Shown here one piece after another: positions 25,955 to 34,215 of a stretch of 64,000 nt of DNA. The first letter of the stretch is position 1; every line of letters begins with the position of its first letter. The translations under genes were made by a program, and so were the position numbers. The stretch spans positions 1,116,001-1,180,000 of the forward strand of contig NZ_SNXY01000006.1 in NCBI RefSeq assembly GCF_004362745.1, in the 5' to 3' direction. Source of the DNA: Oharaeibacter diazotrophicus (GTDB lineage Bacteria > Pseudomonadota > Alphaproteobacteria > Rhizobiales > Pleomorphomonadaceae). Below the pieces are notes generated by a model that was not told where the DNA came from, made no database searches, and saw nothing but the letters and a program-made list of their open reading frames with translations.

Positions 25955-26865
25955 GCTCCGCCGCCGCCGTCGCTCCCGACGCGACCGTCCCGGTCGCCCC
26001 CGGCGCCGCCGTTGCGCCACGTCTCCCCGCCGGCCTGCGCTGCGCGCTGCCGGTGATTCTGTTCCTGCTGGCCGGCTTCGTCGCCCCGCTCGTCACCGTC
26101 GCGGCCTACGCCTTCGCGACGCCGAAGAGCTTCGACGTCTTCCGCTCGTTCACGCTCGACAACTTTGCCACCATCGTCGACCCCGCCAACACCGTGTGGA
26201 CGTCGTTCGCGTGGTCGCTGGTGCTGGCGACCGTCACCGTGGTGCTGCTGGCGATCGTCGCCTACCCGATCGCCTACGGGCTCGACCGCGTGTTCGGCCG
26301 CTGGTCCGGCCTCGTCGGCACGCTGTTCGTGTTCCCGCTGTTCGTCTCCGAGAATGTCCGGCTCTACGGCTGGGTGCTGTTCTTCCTGAAGAACGGCGTA
26401 CTCGACGGCTTCCTGAAGTGGATCGGCCTCTCCGGCGGGCCGGAGGTGCTGTTCACCCCGGGCATGACGCTGTTCGGCATGGTCTATGTCTACCTGCCCT
26501 TCATGCTGTTCCCGATCACCCTCGGCCTCGCCATGGTGCCGCGCGACCTGATCGACGCCGCCCGCGACCTCGGCGCCGACCGGCTGTCGATCTGGCGCGA
26601 CATCGAACTGCCGCTCGCCATGCCCGGCATCCTGATCGGCATGTTGCTGACCTTCGTGCTCGCGGCCGGCGCCGTGGCCGAGGCCAAGATCCTCGGTGGC
26701 CAGTCGATCATCCCGATCACCCAGGACATCGAGATCGCCTTCACCTACGCCCAGAACTGGCCGCTCGGCTCGGCGCTGGCGGTGATCCTGATGGTGATCG
26801 TCTCCGGCCTCGCCCTCGCGGTGATGGGCCGGCTCGACCTCGACCGCATCCTCGGGCGGAGATGA
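25951..26865 (+). CDS. ABC transporter permease (PotB-type)
   Basis: This 304-residue inner-membrane permease has an Ala/Pro-rich cytoplasmic start and about six membrane segments. Its EAA loop is DAARDLGADRLSIWRDIELPLAMPGI, close to consensus, which indicates a real ATPase partner. Further blocks are PLFVSENVRLYGWVLFFLKNG and GGQSIIPITQDIEIAF. It overlaps the ATPase gene and the second permease by 4 bases each. It forms one half of the channel for the PotD-type binding protein. Confidence 0.9.
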   Translation: MSSAAAVAPDATVPVAPGAAVAPRLPAGLRCALPVILFLLAGFVAPLVTVAAYAFATPKSFDVFRSFTLDNFATIVDPANTVWTSFAWSLVLATVTVVLLAIVAYPIAYGLDRVFGRWSGLVGTLFVFPLFVSENVRLYGWVLFFLKNGVLDGFLKWIGLSGGPEVLFTPGMTLFGMVYVYLPFMLFPITLGLAMVPRDLIDAARDLGADRLSIWRDIELPLAMPGILIGMLLTFVLAAGAVAEAKILGGQSIIPITQDIEIAFTYAQNWPLGSALAVILMVIVSGLALAVMGRLDLDRILGRR

Positions 26866-27677
26866 CCGCGATGGAACAGTCCAGCCGCCGTGCCAATCTG
26901 TTCGTCGGCCTGTGGACCGGCTTCGTGCTCGTGGCGATCTACCTCCCGATCGTCTGCGGCGCCCTCGCCGGCCTCGCCAAGGGCCGCTACTTCAATTTCC
27001 CGATCCGGGCGTGGTCGGGCGAGTGGTGGGGCCGCACCGCGGCCTCGCTCGAGATCCACGCCCTGGTGCAGAACTCGGTGATGATCGCCGCCGTCGTCAC
27101 GGTCGTCGCGGTGGTGATCGCCTTCTTCGGCGCGCTCGCCTTCGCCCGCTTCGACTGGAAGGGCCGGCGGATCTACCAGAAGATCCTGCTGCTGCCGATC
27201 TTCTTCCCCCAGCCCGTCCTCGGCCTCGCCCTGCTCCTGTGGTTCAACGCCCTCGGCGTCACGCCGTCCTGGCAGACCGCGATCGTCGCCCACCTCGTCT
27301 GGATCGTGCCGATCGTGACGCTGGTGATCGCGATCCGCGTCTACGGCTTCGATCCGGTGCTCGAGGAGGCCGCCTCAGACCTCGGCGCCGATCGGCTGTT
27401 CATCCTGCGCACGGTGACGCTGCCGATCCTGTGGCCGGGGATCTGGTCGGGCGCGCTTTTCGCCTTCCTGCTGTCCTGGGGCAACTTCCCGCTGTCGCTC
27501 TACACCGCGGGCGCCGACTCCACGATCCCGAAGTGGCTCTACTCCAAGATGGTGGCGGGCTATACCCCGATGGTGCCGGCGCTCGGCACCATGAGCACCC
27601 TCGCCGCGGCCGTGCTGCTGCTCGGCGGCGGGCTGGTGGTGCACTGGCGCCGCCGCCGCGCCGCCGCGGCGGGATGA
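26862..27677 (+). CDS. ABC transporter permease (PotC-type)
   Basis: This 271-residue permease has about six membrane segments and the loop EEAASDLGADRLFILRTVTLPIL, a near-consensus EAA motif. The ATG at 26862 overlaps the preceding stop (ATGA). The first hydrophobic helix starts around residue 14. It is the second channel half of the polyamine-type importer. Its stop overlaps the following cysteine hydrolase start, so all five genes are probably on one transcript. Confidence 0.9.
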   Translation: MTAMEQSSRRANLFVGLWTGFVLVAIYLPIVCGALAGLAKGRYFNFPIRAWSGEWWGRTAASLEIHALVQNSVMIAAVVTVVAVVIAFFGALAFARFDWKGRRIYQKILLLPIFFPQPVLGLALLLWFNALGVTPSWQTAIVAHLVWIVPIVTLVIAIRVYGFDPVLEEAASDLGADRLFILRTVTLPILWPGIWSGALFAFLLSWGNFPLSLYTAGADSTIPKWLYSKMVAGYTPMVPALGTMSTLAAAVLLLGGGLVVHWRRRRAAAAG

Positions 27678-28390
27678 ACCCCGGGAACCGATCGATGACC
27701 TGGAAGACCCGATACCGCTCGTTCTACTACGACGGCGCGCCGGAGCCCGAGGACCCGGTGCTGCTGCCCGGCAAGGTGGCCCTCCTCGTGATCGACGTCC
27801 AGAACGTCTATCTCGACCGCCCCGACCCCGAGACGCTCTCCGGCGCCGACCTCGCCCGCTGGCACGCCTGGACGCCGTTCCACCGCCGCATGCACGAGAC
27901 GGTGCTGCCGACGATCGCCCGGCTCGAGGAACGCTTCCGCGCCGGCGGGCTCGACGTGCTGTTCGCCCGCATCGCCTGCCATCTCTCCGACGGCCGCGAC
28001 CGCTCGCTCAGCCAGAAGAAGCCCGGCTGGAACGACCTTAAGCTGCCGAAGGGTCTCGATCCCTCGCAGATCCCCGCCGCGGTCGGTCCGGTCGGCGAGG
28101 AGATCGTCGTCACCAAGACCACCGACAGCGCCCTCACCGGCACCAACCTGCGCCTGATCCTCGCCAACATGGGGATCACCCACGTGGTCTGCGCCGGCAT
28201 CTTCACCGACCAGTGCGTCTCCTCCACCGTGCGCAGCCTCGCCGACGAGAGCTTCGACGTGATCGTCGTCGACGACGCCTGCGCCGCCGGCACCATGGAT
28301 CTGCACGAGCGCGAGCTGGAGATCATGAACATGATCTACTGCTCGGTCATGACCGCCGACGAGCTGATCGGCTACCTGCCGCCGGCGTGA
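27674..28390 (+). CDS. Cysteine hydrolase, isochorismatase-like family
   Basis: This 238-residue enzyme has the triad Asp41 (LLVIDVQNVYLD), Lys148 (VTKTTDSAL) and Cys181 (FTDQCVSSTVRSLADE), as in nicotinamidase, N-carbamoylsarcosine amidase, ureidoacrylate amidase and biuret hydrolase. It should hydrolyse an amide or ureido bond. The ATG at 27674 overlaps the permease stop; a second ATG at 27695 (MTWKTRYRSF) is equally possible. As the last gene of the importer operon it may release ammonia or an amine from the imported compound. The substrate is unknown. The DeoR gene converges 7 bases downstream. Confidence 0.85.
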   Translation: MNPGNRSMTWKTRYRSFYYDGAPEPEDPVLLPGKVALLVIDVQNVYLDRPDPETLSGADLARWHAWTPFHRRMHETVLPTIARLEERFRAGGLDVLFARIACHLSDGRDRSLSQKKPGWNDLKLPKGLDPSQIPAAVGPVGEEIVVTKTTDSALTGTNLRLILANMGITHVVCAGIFTDQCVSSTVRSLADESFDVIVVDDACAAGTMDLHERELEIMNMIYCSVMTADELIGYLPPA

Positions 28391-28397
28391 TCTCCGC

Positions 28398-29162
28398 TCA
28401 CGGCGCCGGCGTCACCGCGACGCCCGCCGCCGCGAGGGCCGCGGCGACCGCACCGTCCGGCGCGCTGTCGGAGACGAGTTCGGCCACCTCGGACCAGCCG
28501 GAGTAGCGGGCCGGGAACATCCGGCCGAACTTGGAGTGATCGGCCGCGACCAGCGTGCGCGCCGCCCGCCGGGTCATCGCGGTATAGACCGCGGCGCTCT
28601 CGATCAGGGCGTCGTTCGGCCCTTCCTCGGTCAGTCCGCTCGCGCCGAGCACGGCGACGTCGGCGAAGAAATTCGACAGGAACCCGGTGGTGTGGACGCC
28701 GACGGTGGCACCCTCGCCGGCGTGGTACTCGCCGGGCGCCATCACCACCTTGATCGAGGCGTTGGCCGACAGCGCCGCCGCGATGGCGAAACCGTGCGTG
28801 ATCACCGTGAGGTCGCGAAGGTCGGCCGCGATCTGGCGGGCGACGTGCAGCGTGGTCGAACCCGAACCGATCATCACCACCCGCGCGCCCGCGAGGCGCC
28901 CGACCACCGCCGCGGCGATCCGCTGGCGCTCGACGACGTGCAGCGCGTGGCGCTCGTTCATCGCCGGCTCGGAGTTCATCATCCGGACCGCGCCACCGTA
29001 GGTGCGGTTGAGCCGGCCCTGACCGGTGAGTTCGTCGAGGTCGCGCCGGATCGTCTCGGTGGAGACCGCCAGCCGCTCGGCGAGGTCGGCGACCCGCAGG
29101 CTCGGCAGGCGATCCAGTTCGGCCAGGATCTGCGCCTGCCGCCGTGACTTGCTGGCTCTCAT
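28398..29162 (-). CDS. DeoR/GlpR-family repressor
   Basis: This 254-residue regulator has an N-terminal DeoR helix-turn-helix with LRVADLAERLAVSTETIRRDLDELTGQGRLNRTYGGAV. A C-terminal sugar-phosphate-isomerase-like sensor domain carries the ligand loops VVMIGSGSTTLHVARQI and VLGASGLTEEGPNDAL plus VAADHSKFGRMF. The ATG at 29162 is preferred because the upstream Met at 29186 adds only a short unlikely extension. DeoR proteins usually respond to phosphorylated metabolites, which suits a pathway that begins with a kinase. Palindromes of the DeoR/GlpR type stand before the kinase gene and the transporter operon, so this is the best candidate to repress both. Confidence 0.88.
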   Translation of the reverse strand: MRASKSRRQAQILAELDRLPSLRVADLAERLAVSTETIRRDLDELTGQGRLNRTYGGAVRMMNSEPAMNERHALHVVERQRIAAAVVGRLAGARVVMIGSGSTTLHVARQIAADLRDLTVITHGFAIAAALSANASIKVVMAPGEYHAGEGATVGVHTTGFLSNFFADVAVLGASGLTEEGPNDALIESAAVYTAMTRRAARTLVAADHSKFGRMFPARYSGWSEVAELVSDSAPDGAVAAALAAAGVAVTPAP

Positions 29163-29439
29163 CGGCTCCGGTCCGCCCCGCTCCACCCCGTGACGACGCC
29201 GGCAAGGCCGGGCGTCTCGCGGACACTAGGTCAGCGCTTCGCGGATCGCATCCGGATTCGGGAGGCGACGCGTTCCAAATGGACGAGGCGCCCAACGTGG
29301 CGACTACCGCCGGCGGGCACCCATCGGTGCATTGAACCTCCCGGCTTTCCCAGGTTGAAATGGATAACTCGACAGTTCGCGATCCCCGGCATGCGATGAA
29401 CATCTCCATGTCGACCGATGCAGTGGTGAGGATTGACCA
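29163..29439. other. Gap between deoR and a small orphan gene
   Basis: This 277-base stretch contains no gene that I can support. It becomes noticeably less GC-rich in the right half (about 29320-29440). No GlpR-like palindrome is visible in front of the deoR gene itself. It probably holds the two divergent promoters. Confidence 0.3.
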
Positions 29440-29745
29440 ATGGAAATTGAAATTCTCGTCGAGAAGCTCGACGCCGAATGGGCCGACGGCGGTTTCTTTG
29501 CGCTCGTCCGTGACGGTTTATTCGACGTACGGCGCGGCGATCGAGTGCTCGAGATACTGAGAGCGATCGATATCACGGAGAATGACGATGTTCCGAGCCG
29601 GCTACTCTCACTGATCTGGTTCATGCCGAGCTTTCTCGAATGGCAAGTCGACCGGGTCAGAGAAAGGGGCGGTGATACGGACGCCTATCGACGATTCATA
29701 GCCGAGGTTCACAACACGCTCGAGAACAGTATCGGGGTACCCTGA
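29440..29745 (+). CDS. Small orphan protein of unknown function
   Basis: This 101-residue acidic protein contains WADGGFFALVRDGLFDVRRG, then SRLLSLIWFMPSFLEWQVDRV and the C-terminal RRFIAEVHNTLENSIGVP. The codon use is much less GC-biased than in the neighbours: ATTGAAATT at the start, TTTGCG and ATATCG inside. This points to recent arrival. The length and acidic helical character resemble small immunity proteins of toxin systems, but no toxin gene is next to it, and I do not recognise the family. It sits alone between a DeoR gene and a catabolic operon on the other strand. Confidence 0.55.
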   Translation: MEIEILVEKLDAEWADGGFFALVRDGLFDVRRGDRVLEILRAIDITENDDVPSRLLSLIWFMPSFLEWQVDRVRERGGDTDAYRRFIAEVHNTLENSIGVP

Positions 29746-29806
29746 GCTTCGACAGGGACTTCCGGCATCGCGCGGCGCACCCCAGCGAAACCGCAATCCC
29801 ACTGCC

Positions 29807-30706
29807 TCAGCCCCGCGGCTGCACCGGCCCGGCGTATTGCGGCAGCACCTCGACGCGCGGGGTGTAGCGGCCGGCGTCGACGAGGCCCTGCACGTGGGCG
29901 GCGATCTCCTCCATCGGCGCGAACCAGACCTCGCCGGAGGCGACGGCCTTCTCGAGGAACTCGGCGAAGACGTGCCAGCGCGCCAGCCGGCCGGTGGCGA
30001 ACGGGTGGATCACCGGGATCCACAGCCCGCCGTAGCGCCGGGCGACCTCGAACTCCTCCTCGTAGATGCGGAAGCCGGTGCGCGGCGAGCGGATCGGCAT
30101 CATGTAGTCGAGGTCGAAGGACTGCACCCACTGCGGCCAGTCGTCGAGGCCCCAGTGCGACGGCATCTCGACGATGCGCGCGCCGCTGGTCCGGCTCTCG
30201 ATCACGTAGGGCACGTCGTCGCCCATCAGCGAGGCGTCGTAGGCGAAGCCGCGCTCGACCAGGAGGTCGAGCGAGTTGTCGGAGAAATTGTAGAGCGGCG
30301 CGCGCCAGCCGCGCGGCTTGCGGCCGGTCATCCGGACGTGGGTCTCGATGCCGAGGTCGAGCCAATGCGCCTCGCGCTCGCGGCTCTGCTGCAGCGGGTT
30401 CTCGTGGATCCAGGAGTGGTGGGCGATCTCGTTGCCGCCCTCGAGGATGGCCTCGACCGCGGCCGGATACTGCTCCATGCACCAGGCCGGCACGAAGAAG
30501 GTCTGGCGGATGCCGAGCCGCTTGTAGGTCTCGACGATGCGCGGCACCGCGACGGTCGGGCCGTAGCGCAGCATCGAGATCGCCGAGACGCGGCGGTGAC
30601 CGTCGTCCGGATGCTCGACGTGGATCAGGCTGTCGGCGTCCATGTCGAAGGTCAGGCAGGCCGCGAGCTTGGCGCCGTTCGGCCAGGGCACGGGATTGCG
30701 GATCAT
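29807..30706 (-). CDS. Polysaccharide deacetylase-fold (NodB-like) hydrolase
   Basis: This 299-residue NodB-homology enzyme has the motif LTFDMDAD (Asp21, Asp23), the metal histidines in AHHSWIHENP (His97, His101) and the RAPLYNFSDNSLDLL block. The family includes peptidoglycan deacetylases but also PuuE-type allantoinase and other cyclic amidases. The lack of a signal peptide and its place as the last gene of a ureohydrolase operon favour a cytoplasmic amide-hydrolysing role on a small nitrogen compound. That assignment is inference; a sugar deacetylase role cannot be excluded. The gene starts 19 bases after the SDR stop and appears to be in the same transcript. Confidence 0.8.
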   Translation of the reverse strand: MIRNPVPWPNGAKLAACLTFDMDADSLIHVEHPDDGHRRVSAISMLRYGPTVAVPRIVETYKRLGIRQTFFVPAWCMEQYPAAVEAILEGGNEIAHHSWIHENPLQQSREREAHWLDLGIETHVRMTGRKPRGWRAPLYNFSDNSLDLLVERGFAYDASLMGDDVPYVIESRTSGARIVEMPSHWGLDDWPQWVQSFDLDYMMPIRSPRTGFRIYEEEFEVARRYGGLWIPVIHPFATGRLARWHVFAEFLEKAVASGEVWFAPMEEIAAHVQGLVDAGRYTPRVEVLPQYAGPVQPRG

Positions 30707-30725
30707 CGGCGGTCTCCCGGAACGG

Positions 30726-31442
30726 TCAGGACATGGCGGCGCCGCCGTCGACGGCGAGCGCGTGGCCGGTGACGAAGCTGGCGCCGGGCCCGGCCAGGAA
30801 CACCACCGCGGCGGCGACCTCCTCCGGCCGGCCGACCCGGCCGAGCGGCTGGGTCGTCTCGAGCGCCTGCTGCTCTGGCGTCAGCGCGTCGAAGCCGAGC
30901 AGCGGCGTGTCGATCGGCCCGGGCGCGACGGCGTTGACCAGGATGCCGCGCGGGGCGAGTTCGCGCGCCCACGACCGCGTCAGCCCCAGGATCGCCGCCT
31001 TGGTGGCGACGTAGACCGAGGCGTTCTGGCGGCCGAGCCGGGCGAGTTCGGATGCGAAGGTGACGATGCGCCCGCCGTCGGGCATCACCTTCAGTGCCTC
31101 GCGGGCGACCAGGATGGTGCCGCGGACGTTGACGTCGAAGTGCAGCGCCACGTGCTCGGCGGTGACCTCGCCGAGCGGCGCCTCGCGCATCACGCCGGCG
31201 GCCGTGACGAGCACGTCGACGCCGCCGCCGAGCAGCGCCGCCGCTTCGGCGACGCCGGCGACGACCGCGGCCTCGTCGCGGAGATCCGTGGCGACGATCG
31301 GCACCGGCGCGTCGGCGGGTACGGCGACGTCGAGGCCGACCACGGTGGCACCGGCGGCGGCGAGCGCCGCGGCGGAGGCGCGGCCGATGCCGCTGGCGGC
31401 GCCGGTGACGAGTGCGCGCTTGCCGGCGAGCGGGGCGGTCAC
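30726..31442 (-). CDS. Short-chain dehydrogenase/reductase
   Basis: This 238-residue SDR has TGAASGIGRA at the cofactor site, VTAAGVMREAPLGE, the serine of VTFASELARLG and YVATKAA as the YxxxK pair. The C-terminal VTGHALAVDGG is standard. It starts at a GTG overlapping the ureohydrolase stop (GTGA). It is one of two SDRs in the operon, suggesting alcohol/ketone steps on the carbon skeleton left after urea or ammonia release. The substrate is unknown. Confidence 0.85.
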   Translation of the reverse strand: MTAPLAGKRALVTGAASGIGRASAAALAAAGATVVGLDVAVPADAPVPIVATDLRDEAAVVAGVAEAAALLGGGVDVLVTAAGVMREAPLGEVTAEHVALHFDVNVRGTILVAREALKVMPDGGRIVTFASELARLGRQNASVYVATKAAILGLTRSWARELAPRGILVNAVAPGPIDTPLLGFDALTPEQQALETTQPLGRVGRPEEVAAAVVFLAGPGASFVTGHALAVDGGAAMS

Positions 31443-32416
31443 GGCGTCGTCCCCCGGGCGTGCAGGATGCGGCCGATGAAGTTCATCAGCACCTGCGCGG
31501 CGAGGATGGCGGTCGTCCCGGTGTGGTCGTAGTCGGGCGCGACCTCGACCAGGTCGACGCCGACCACGGTGCCGCGCTTGGCCAGCCCCGCCAGGATCTC
31601 CAGCACCTCGTAATAGAGGAAACCGCCGTGCGAAGGCGTGCCGGTGCCGGGCGCGATCGAGGGGTCGAAGCCGTCGATGTCGATGGTGACGTAGTAGCGC
31701 ACGCCGGCCGGGATCCGCGCCAGCACGCCCTCGACGCCGAGCTTGCGCGCCTGTCGCACCGACAGGATGTCCGAGCCCATCCGCCGGGCATCGTCGTAGC
31801 CCTCCTTGGCGGTGGAGGATACGTTGCGGATGCCGATCTGCGAGAGGCCGGTGACATAGGGCTTCTCGGCGGCCCGGCGCATCGGGTTGCCGTGGCCGTA
31901 GCGCACGCCGTGGCGCTCGTCGACGAAGTCGAGGTGGGCGTCGATCTGGACGAGGTGGATGTCGCCGGTGCCCTCGAAGGCGTTGACGCAGGGGATGTTG
32001 ATCGAGTGGTCGCCGCCGAGCACCACCGGCAGCGCGCCCGCCTCCAGGATCCGGCGCACGCCGTATTCGATGTTGGCGTGGCTCTTCATGGTGTCGGTGT
32101 GGACGATATCGGCGTCGCCGAGGTCGACCATCTTCAGGCCGGCCGGCAGGTAGACGACGTCGTCCTCGTGGTCGTAGGCGCCGCCGTGGCCGAAGGAGAA
32201 CAGCGTCGAGGCCTCGCGGATCGAGCGCGGCCCGAGCCGGGCGCCGGCCCGCCACTGGGTGCCGAAGTCGTAGGGCGCGCCGAGCACGCAGACGTCGGCG
32301 TCGATGGCGTCCCAGTCGGCGACGTAGGGCCACTTGCCGAAGGTGCAGATGCCGACGAAGGGCAGGTTGAGCCGGCCGGCGTCGTAGGCGTTGCGGCTGT
32401 TCTTCACGTCGGTCAT
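31439..32416 (-). CDS. Agmatinase-family ureohydrolase
   Basis: This 325-residue member of the arginase/agmatinase superfamily has the metal ligands in GGDHS (His137), QIDAHLD (Asp159, His161, Asp163) and TIDIDGFDPSIAPGTGTP. It would split a guanidino group to urea and an amine. Blocks such as AGARLGPRSIREAS and YGHGNPMRRAAE fit guanidino-acid or agmatine-type hydrolases, but the exact guanidino compound cannot be read. The ATG overlaps the stop of another ureohydrolase gene (ATGA), so the two enzymes are made together. They may form a mixed enzyme or act on related compounds. Confidence 0.88.
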   Translation of the reverse strand: MTDVKNSRNAYDAGRLNLPFVGICTFGKWPYVADWDAIDADVCVLGAPYDFGTQWRAGARLGPRSIREASTLFSFGHGGAYDHEDDVVYLPAGLKMVDLGDADIVHTDTMKSHANIEYGVRRILEAGALPVVLGGDHSINIPCVNAFEGTGDIHLVQIDAHLDFVDERHGVRYGHGNPMRRAAEKPYVTGLSQIGIRNVSSTAKEGYDDARRMGSDILSVRQARKLGVEGVLARIPAGVRYYVTIDIDGFDPSIAPGTGTPSHGGFLYYEVLEILAGLAKRGTVVGVDLVEVAPDYDHTGTTAILAAQVLMNFIGRILHARGTTP

Positions 32417-33429
32417 GCGGGCCCCCCGAGGACGCGCGCGAGGCGCTCGTTGACGACGGCGGCGCGGCCCTTGCGCCGCGCCACCGCGTTGGCGACGACG
32501 CAGAGCAGTTCGAACATCAGCGACGCCCCGGCATAGGCCGTGATGCCGCCGACGTCGAAGGGCGGCGACACCTCGACGAGGTCGGCGCCGACGATGTCGA
32601 GGCCGTCGAGGGCGCGCACCATCCGCTGCGCCACGTGGGTGGAGAAGCCGCCGATCTCCGGCGTGCCGGTGCCGGGCGCCTGGGCGGGATCGACGCCGTC
32701 GATGTCGAACGACACGTAGACCGGGCCCGTGCCGACGATGGCGCGCGCCTCGGCCATCACCGCCTCCGGCCCGCGGTCCATCAGTTCCTCGATGCCGACG
32801 ATCCGAACGCCCACCTCGGCGGCGTATTCGCGGTCCTCGCCGTCGTAGGTCGAGCCGCGGATGCCGATCTGGACGATGCGCTTCGGGTCGAGCAGGCCCT
32901 CCTCGATCGCCCGGCGGAACGGGGTGCCGTGGGTCAGCTTGTAGCCACCGAAGTAGTCGTCGTAGAGGTCGGTGTGGCTGTCGAAGTGGATCATCCCGAC
33001 CGCCCCGCCGGCCGCGACCGCGCGCAGCACCGGCAGGCTGGTCAGATGATCGCCGCCGGCCGTCAGCGGCGTTACCCCGCGGGCGACGAGGTCGGCGTAG
33101 AAGCGGCGGATCCGCTCCAGGCTGTCGTCGAGGCTGGCCGGGTTGGGCGGGACGTCGCCGAGGTCGGCGCAGCGCACGGTGTGGAACGGCGCCGCCGCCG
33201 TCGCCTGATTGACCATGCGCACCATCGTCGAGGCGTCGCGCAGCGCCCGCGGCCCGTGGCGCGCGCCCGGCCGGTTGGTGGTGCCGCCGTCCCAGGGCAC
33301 GCCGACGAGGCCGACCTCGACGCCGTCGGCCGGGCCGGCGTGCGGCAGCCGCATGAAGGTGGGGATGCCGGCGTAGCGCGGCAGGTCGAAGCCCGAGACG
33401 GGCAGGAAGGCGGGGTCGAAGGCGTCCAT
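32413..33429 (-). CDS. Agmatinase-family ureohydrolase (guanidinobutyrase/guanidinopropionase-like)
   Basis: This 338-residue ureohydrolase has intact metal ligands: GGDHL (His128), HFDSHTD (Asp150, His152, Asp154) and SFDIDGVDPAQAPGTGTPE. The segment THGTPFRRAIEEGLLDPKRIVQIGIRGSTYDGEDREYA is typical of the guanidinobutyrase/guanidinopropionase/agmatinase branch. It lies upstream of the second ureohydrolase with a 4-base overlap, and after an SDR gene with 20 bases between. The overall operon (transporter, SDRs, two ureohydrolases) suggests breakdown of a hydroxylated or N-substituted guanidino compound. The substrate is inference. Confidence 0.88.
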   Translation of the reverse strand: MDAFDPAFLPVSGFDLPRYAGIPTFMRLPHAGPADGVEVGLVGVPWDGGTTNRPGARHGPRALRDASTMVRMVNQATAAAPFHTVRCADLGDVPPNPASLDDSLERIRRFYADLVARGVTPLTAGGDHLTSLPVLRAVAAGGAVGMIHFDSHTDLYDDYFGGYKLTHGTPFRRAIEEGLLDPKRIVQIGIRGSTYDGEDREYAAEVGVRIVGIEELMDRGPEAVMAEARAIVGTGPVYVSFDIDGVDPAQAPGTGTPEIGGFSTHVAQRMVRALDGLDIVGADLVEVSPPFDVGGITAYAGASLMFELLCVVANAVARRKGRAAVVNERLARVLGGPA

Positions 33430-33449
33430 CGCGGCGCTCCGTTCGCGGG

Positions 33450-34214
33450 TTACCAGGGCACCTCGCCGCGATCGACGCCGAGCGTCTGCCCGGTCACGTT
33501 CGCGGCGAGGTCGGAGGCGAGGTAGAGATAGGGACCGGCGACGTCGGGTGGCTCCATCAGCCCGCCGGGCAGCGCCTGCGCCGCCTCGACCGCGCCGATC
33601 ACGTCCGATTCCGGCCGGCCGATCCGGGCGGCGATCACGCTCGCCGATCGCATCGAGCCCTCTGTGCGGACCCAGCCCGGCGCCACCGCGTTGACCGCGA
33701 TGCCGCGCGGACCGAGCTCCTTGGCCCAGGTCTTGGTGAGACCGATCACCGCGTGCTTGGAGGCGACGTAGGCCGAGAACAGCGGCTCGGCGACCCGGCC
33801 CCAGATCGAGGCGGTGTTGACGATCCGCGCGCCCGGGCCGAGCTGCGGCAGCACCGCCTGCGTCACGATCGTGGTGCCGACCACGTTGACCTCGATCACC
33901 CGGCGGAACACAGCGATCATCGTGGCGTCCGGGTCGTCGATCGGCGTCATCCGCTCGAGGCCGGCGTTGTTGACGAGGACGTCGAGCGGGCCGATCGCGG
34001 CGACGGCGCGGGCGACCGCGCGTTCGTCGGCGATGTCGGCGACGTGGGCGGCGGCCGCGCCGATCCGCCGGCCGGTGTCCTCGACCGCGCCGTCCTCGGC
34101 GAGCACGTGGACCACGGCGCCGGCGGCGACGAAGGCGCTCGCGACGGCCTCGCCGATGCCACGGCTGGCGCCGGTCACCAGCACCCGTCTGCCGGAAAGT
34201 CCGGGCAGCGTCAT
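33450..34214 (-). CDS. Short-chain dehydrogenase/reductase
   Basis: This 254-residue SDR has TGASRGIGEA, VNNAGLERMTPID, VNTASIWGRV and YVASKHA as the YxxxK pair, ending NVTGQTLGVDRGEVPW. All catalytic residues are present. It starts one base after the ATPase stop and precedes the ureohydrolase pair. Together with the SDR at 30726-31442 it could oxidise and reduce the carbon skeleton, or epimerise a hydroxyl through a ketone. The substrate is unknown. Confidence 0.85.
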   Translation of the reverse strand: MTLPGLSGRRVLVTGASRGIGEAVASAFVAAGAVVHVLAEDGAVEDTGRRIGAAAAHVADIADERAVARAVAAIGPLDVLVNNAGLERMTPIDDPDATMIAVFRRVIEVNVVGTTIVTQAVLPQLGPGARIVNTASIWGRVAEPLFSAYVASKHAVIGLTKTWAKELGPRGIAVNAVAPGWVRTEGSMRSASVIAARIGRPESDVIGAVEAAQALPGGLMEPPDVAGPYLYLASDLAANVTGQTLGVDRGEVPW

Positions 34215-34215
34215 G

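Noticed and set aside
29440-29745. Immunity protein of a polymorphic toxin system
   Set aside because: Length and charge would fit, but no toxin gene is adjacent and I cannot confirm the family.
31439-33429. Plain agmatine degradation
   Set aside because: Two tandem ureohydrolases with SDRs and no putrescine genes make simple agmatine use unlikely, although each enzyme alone could be called agmatinase.
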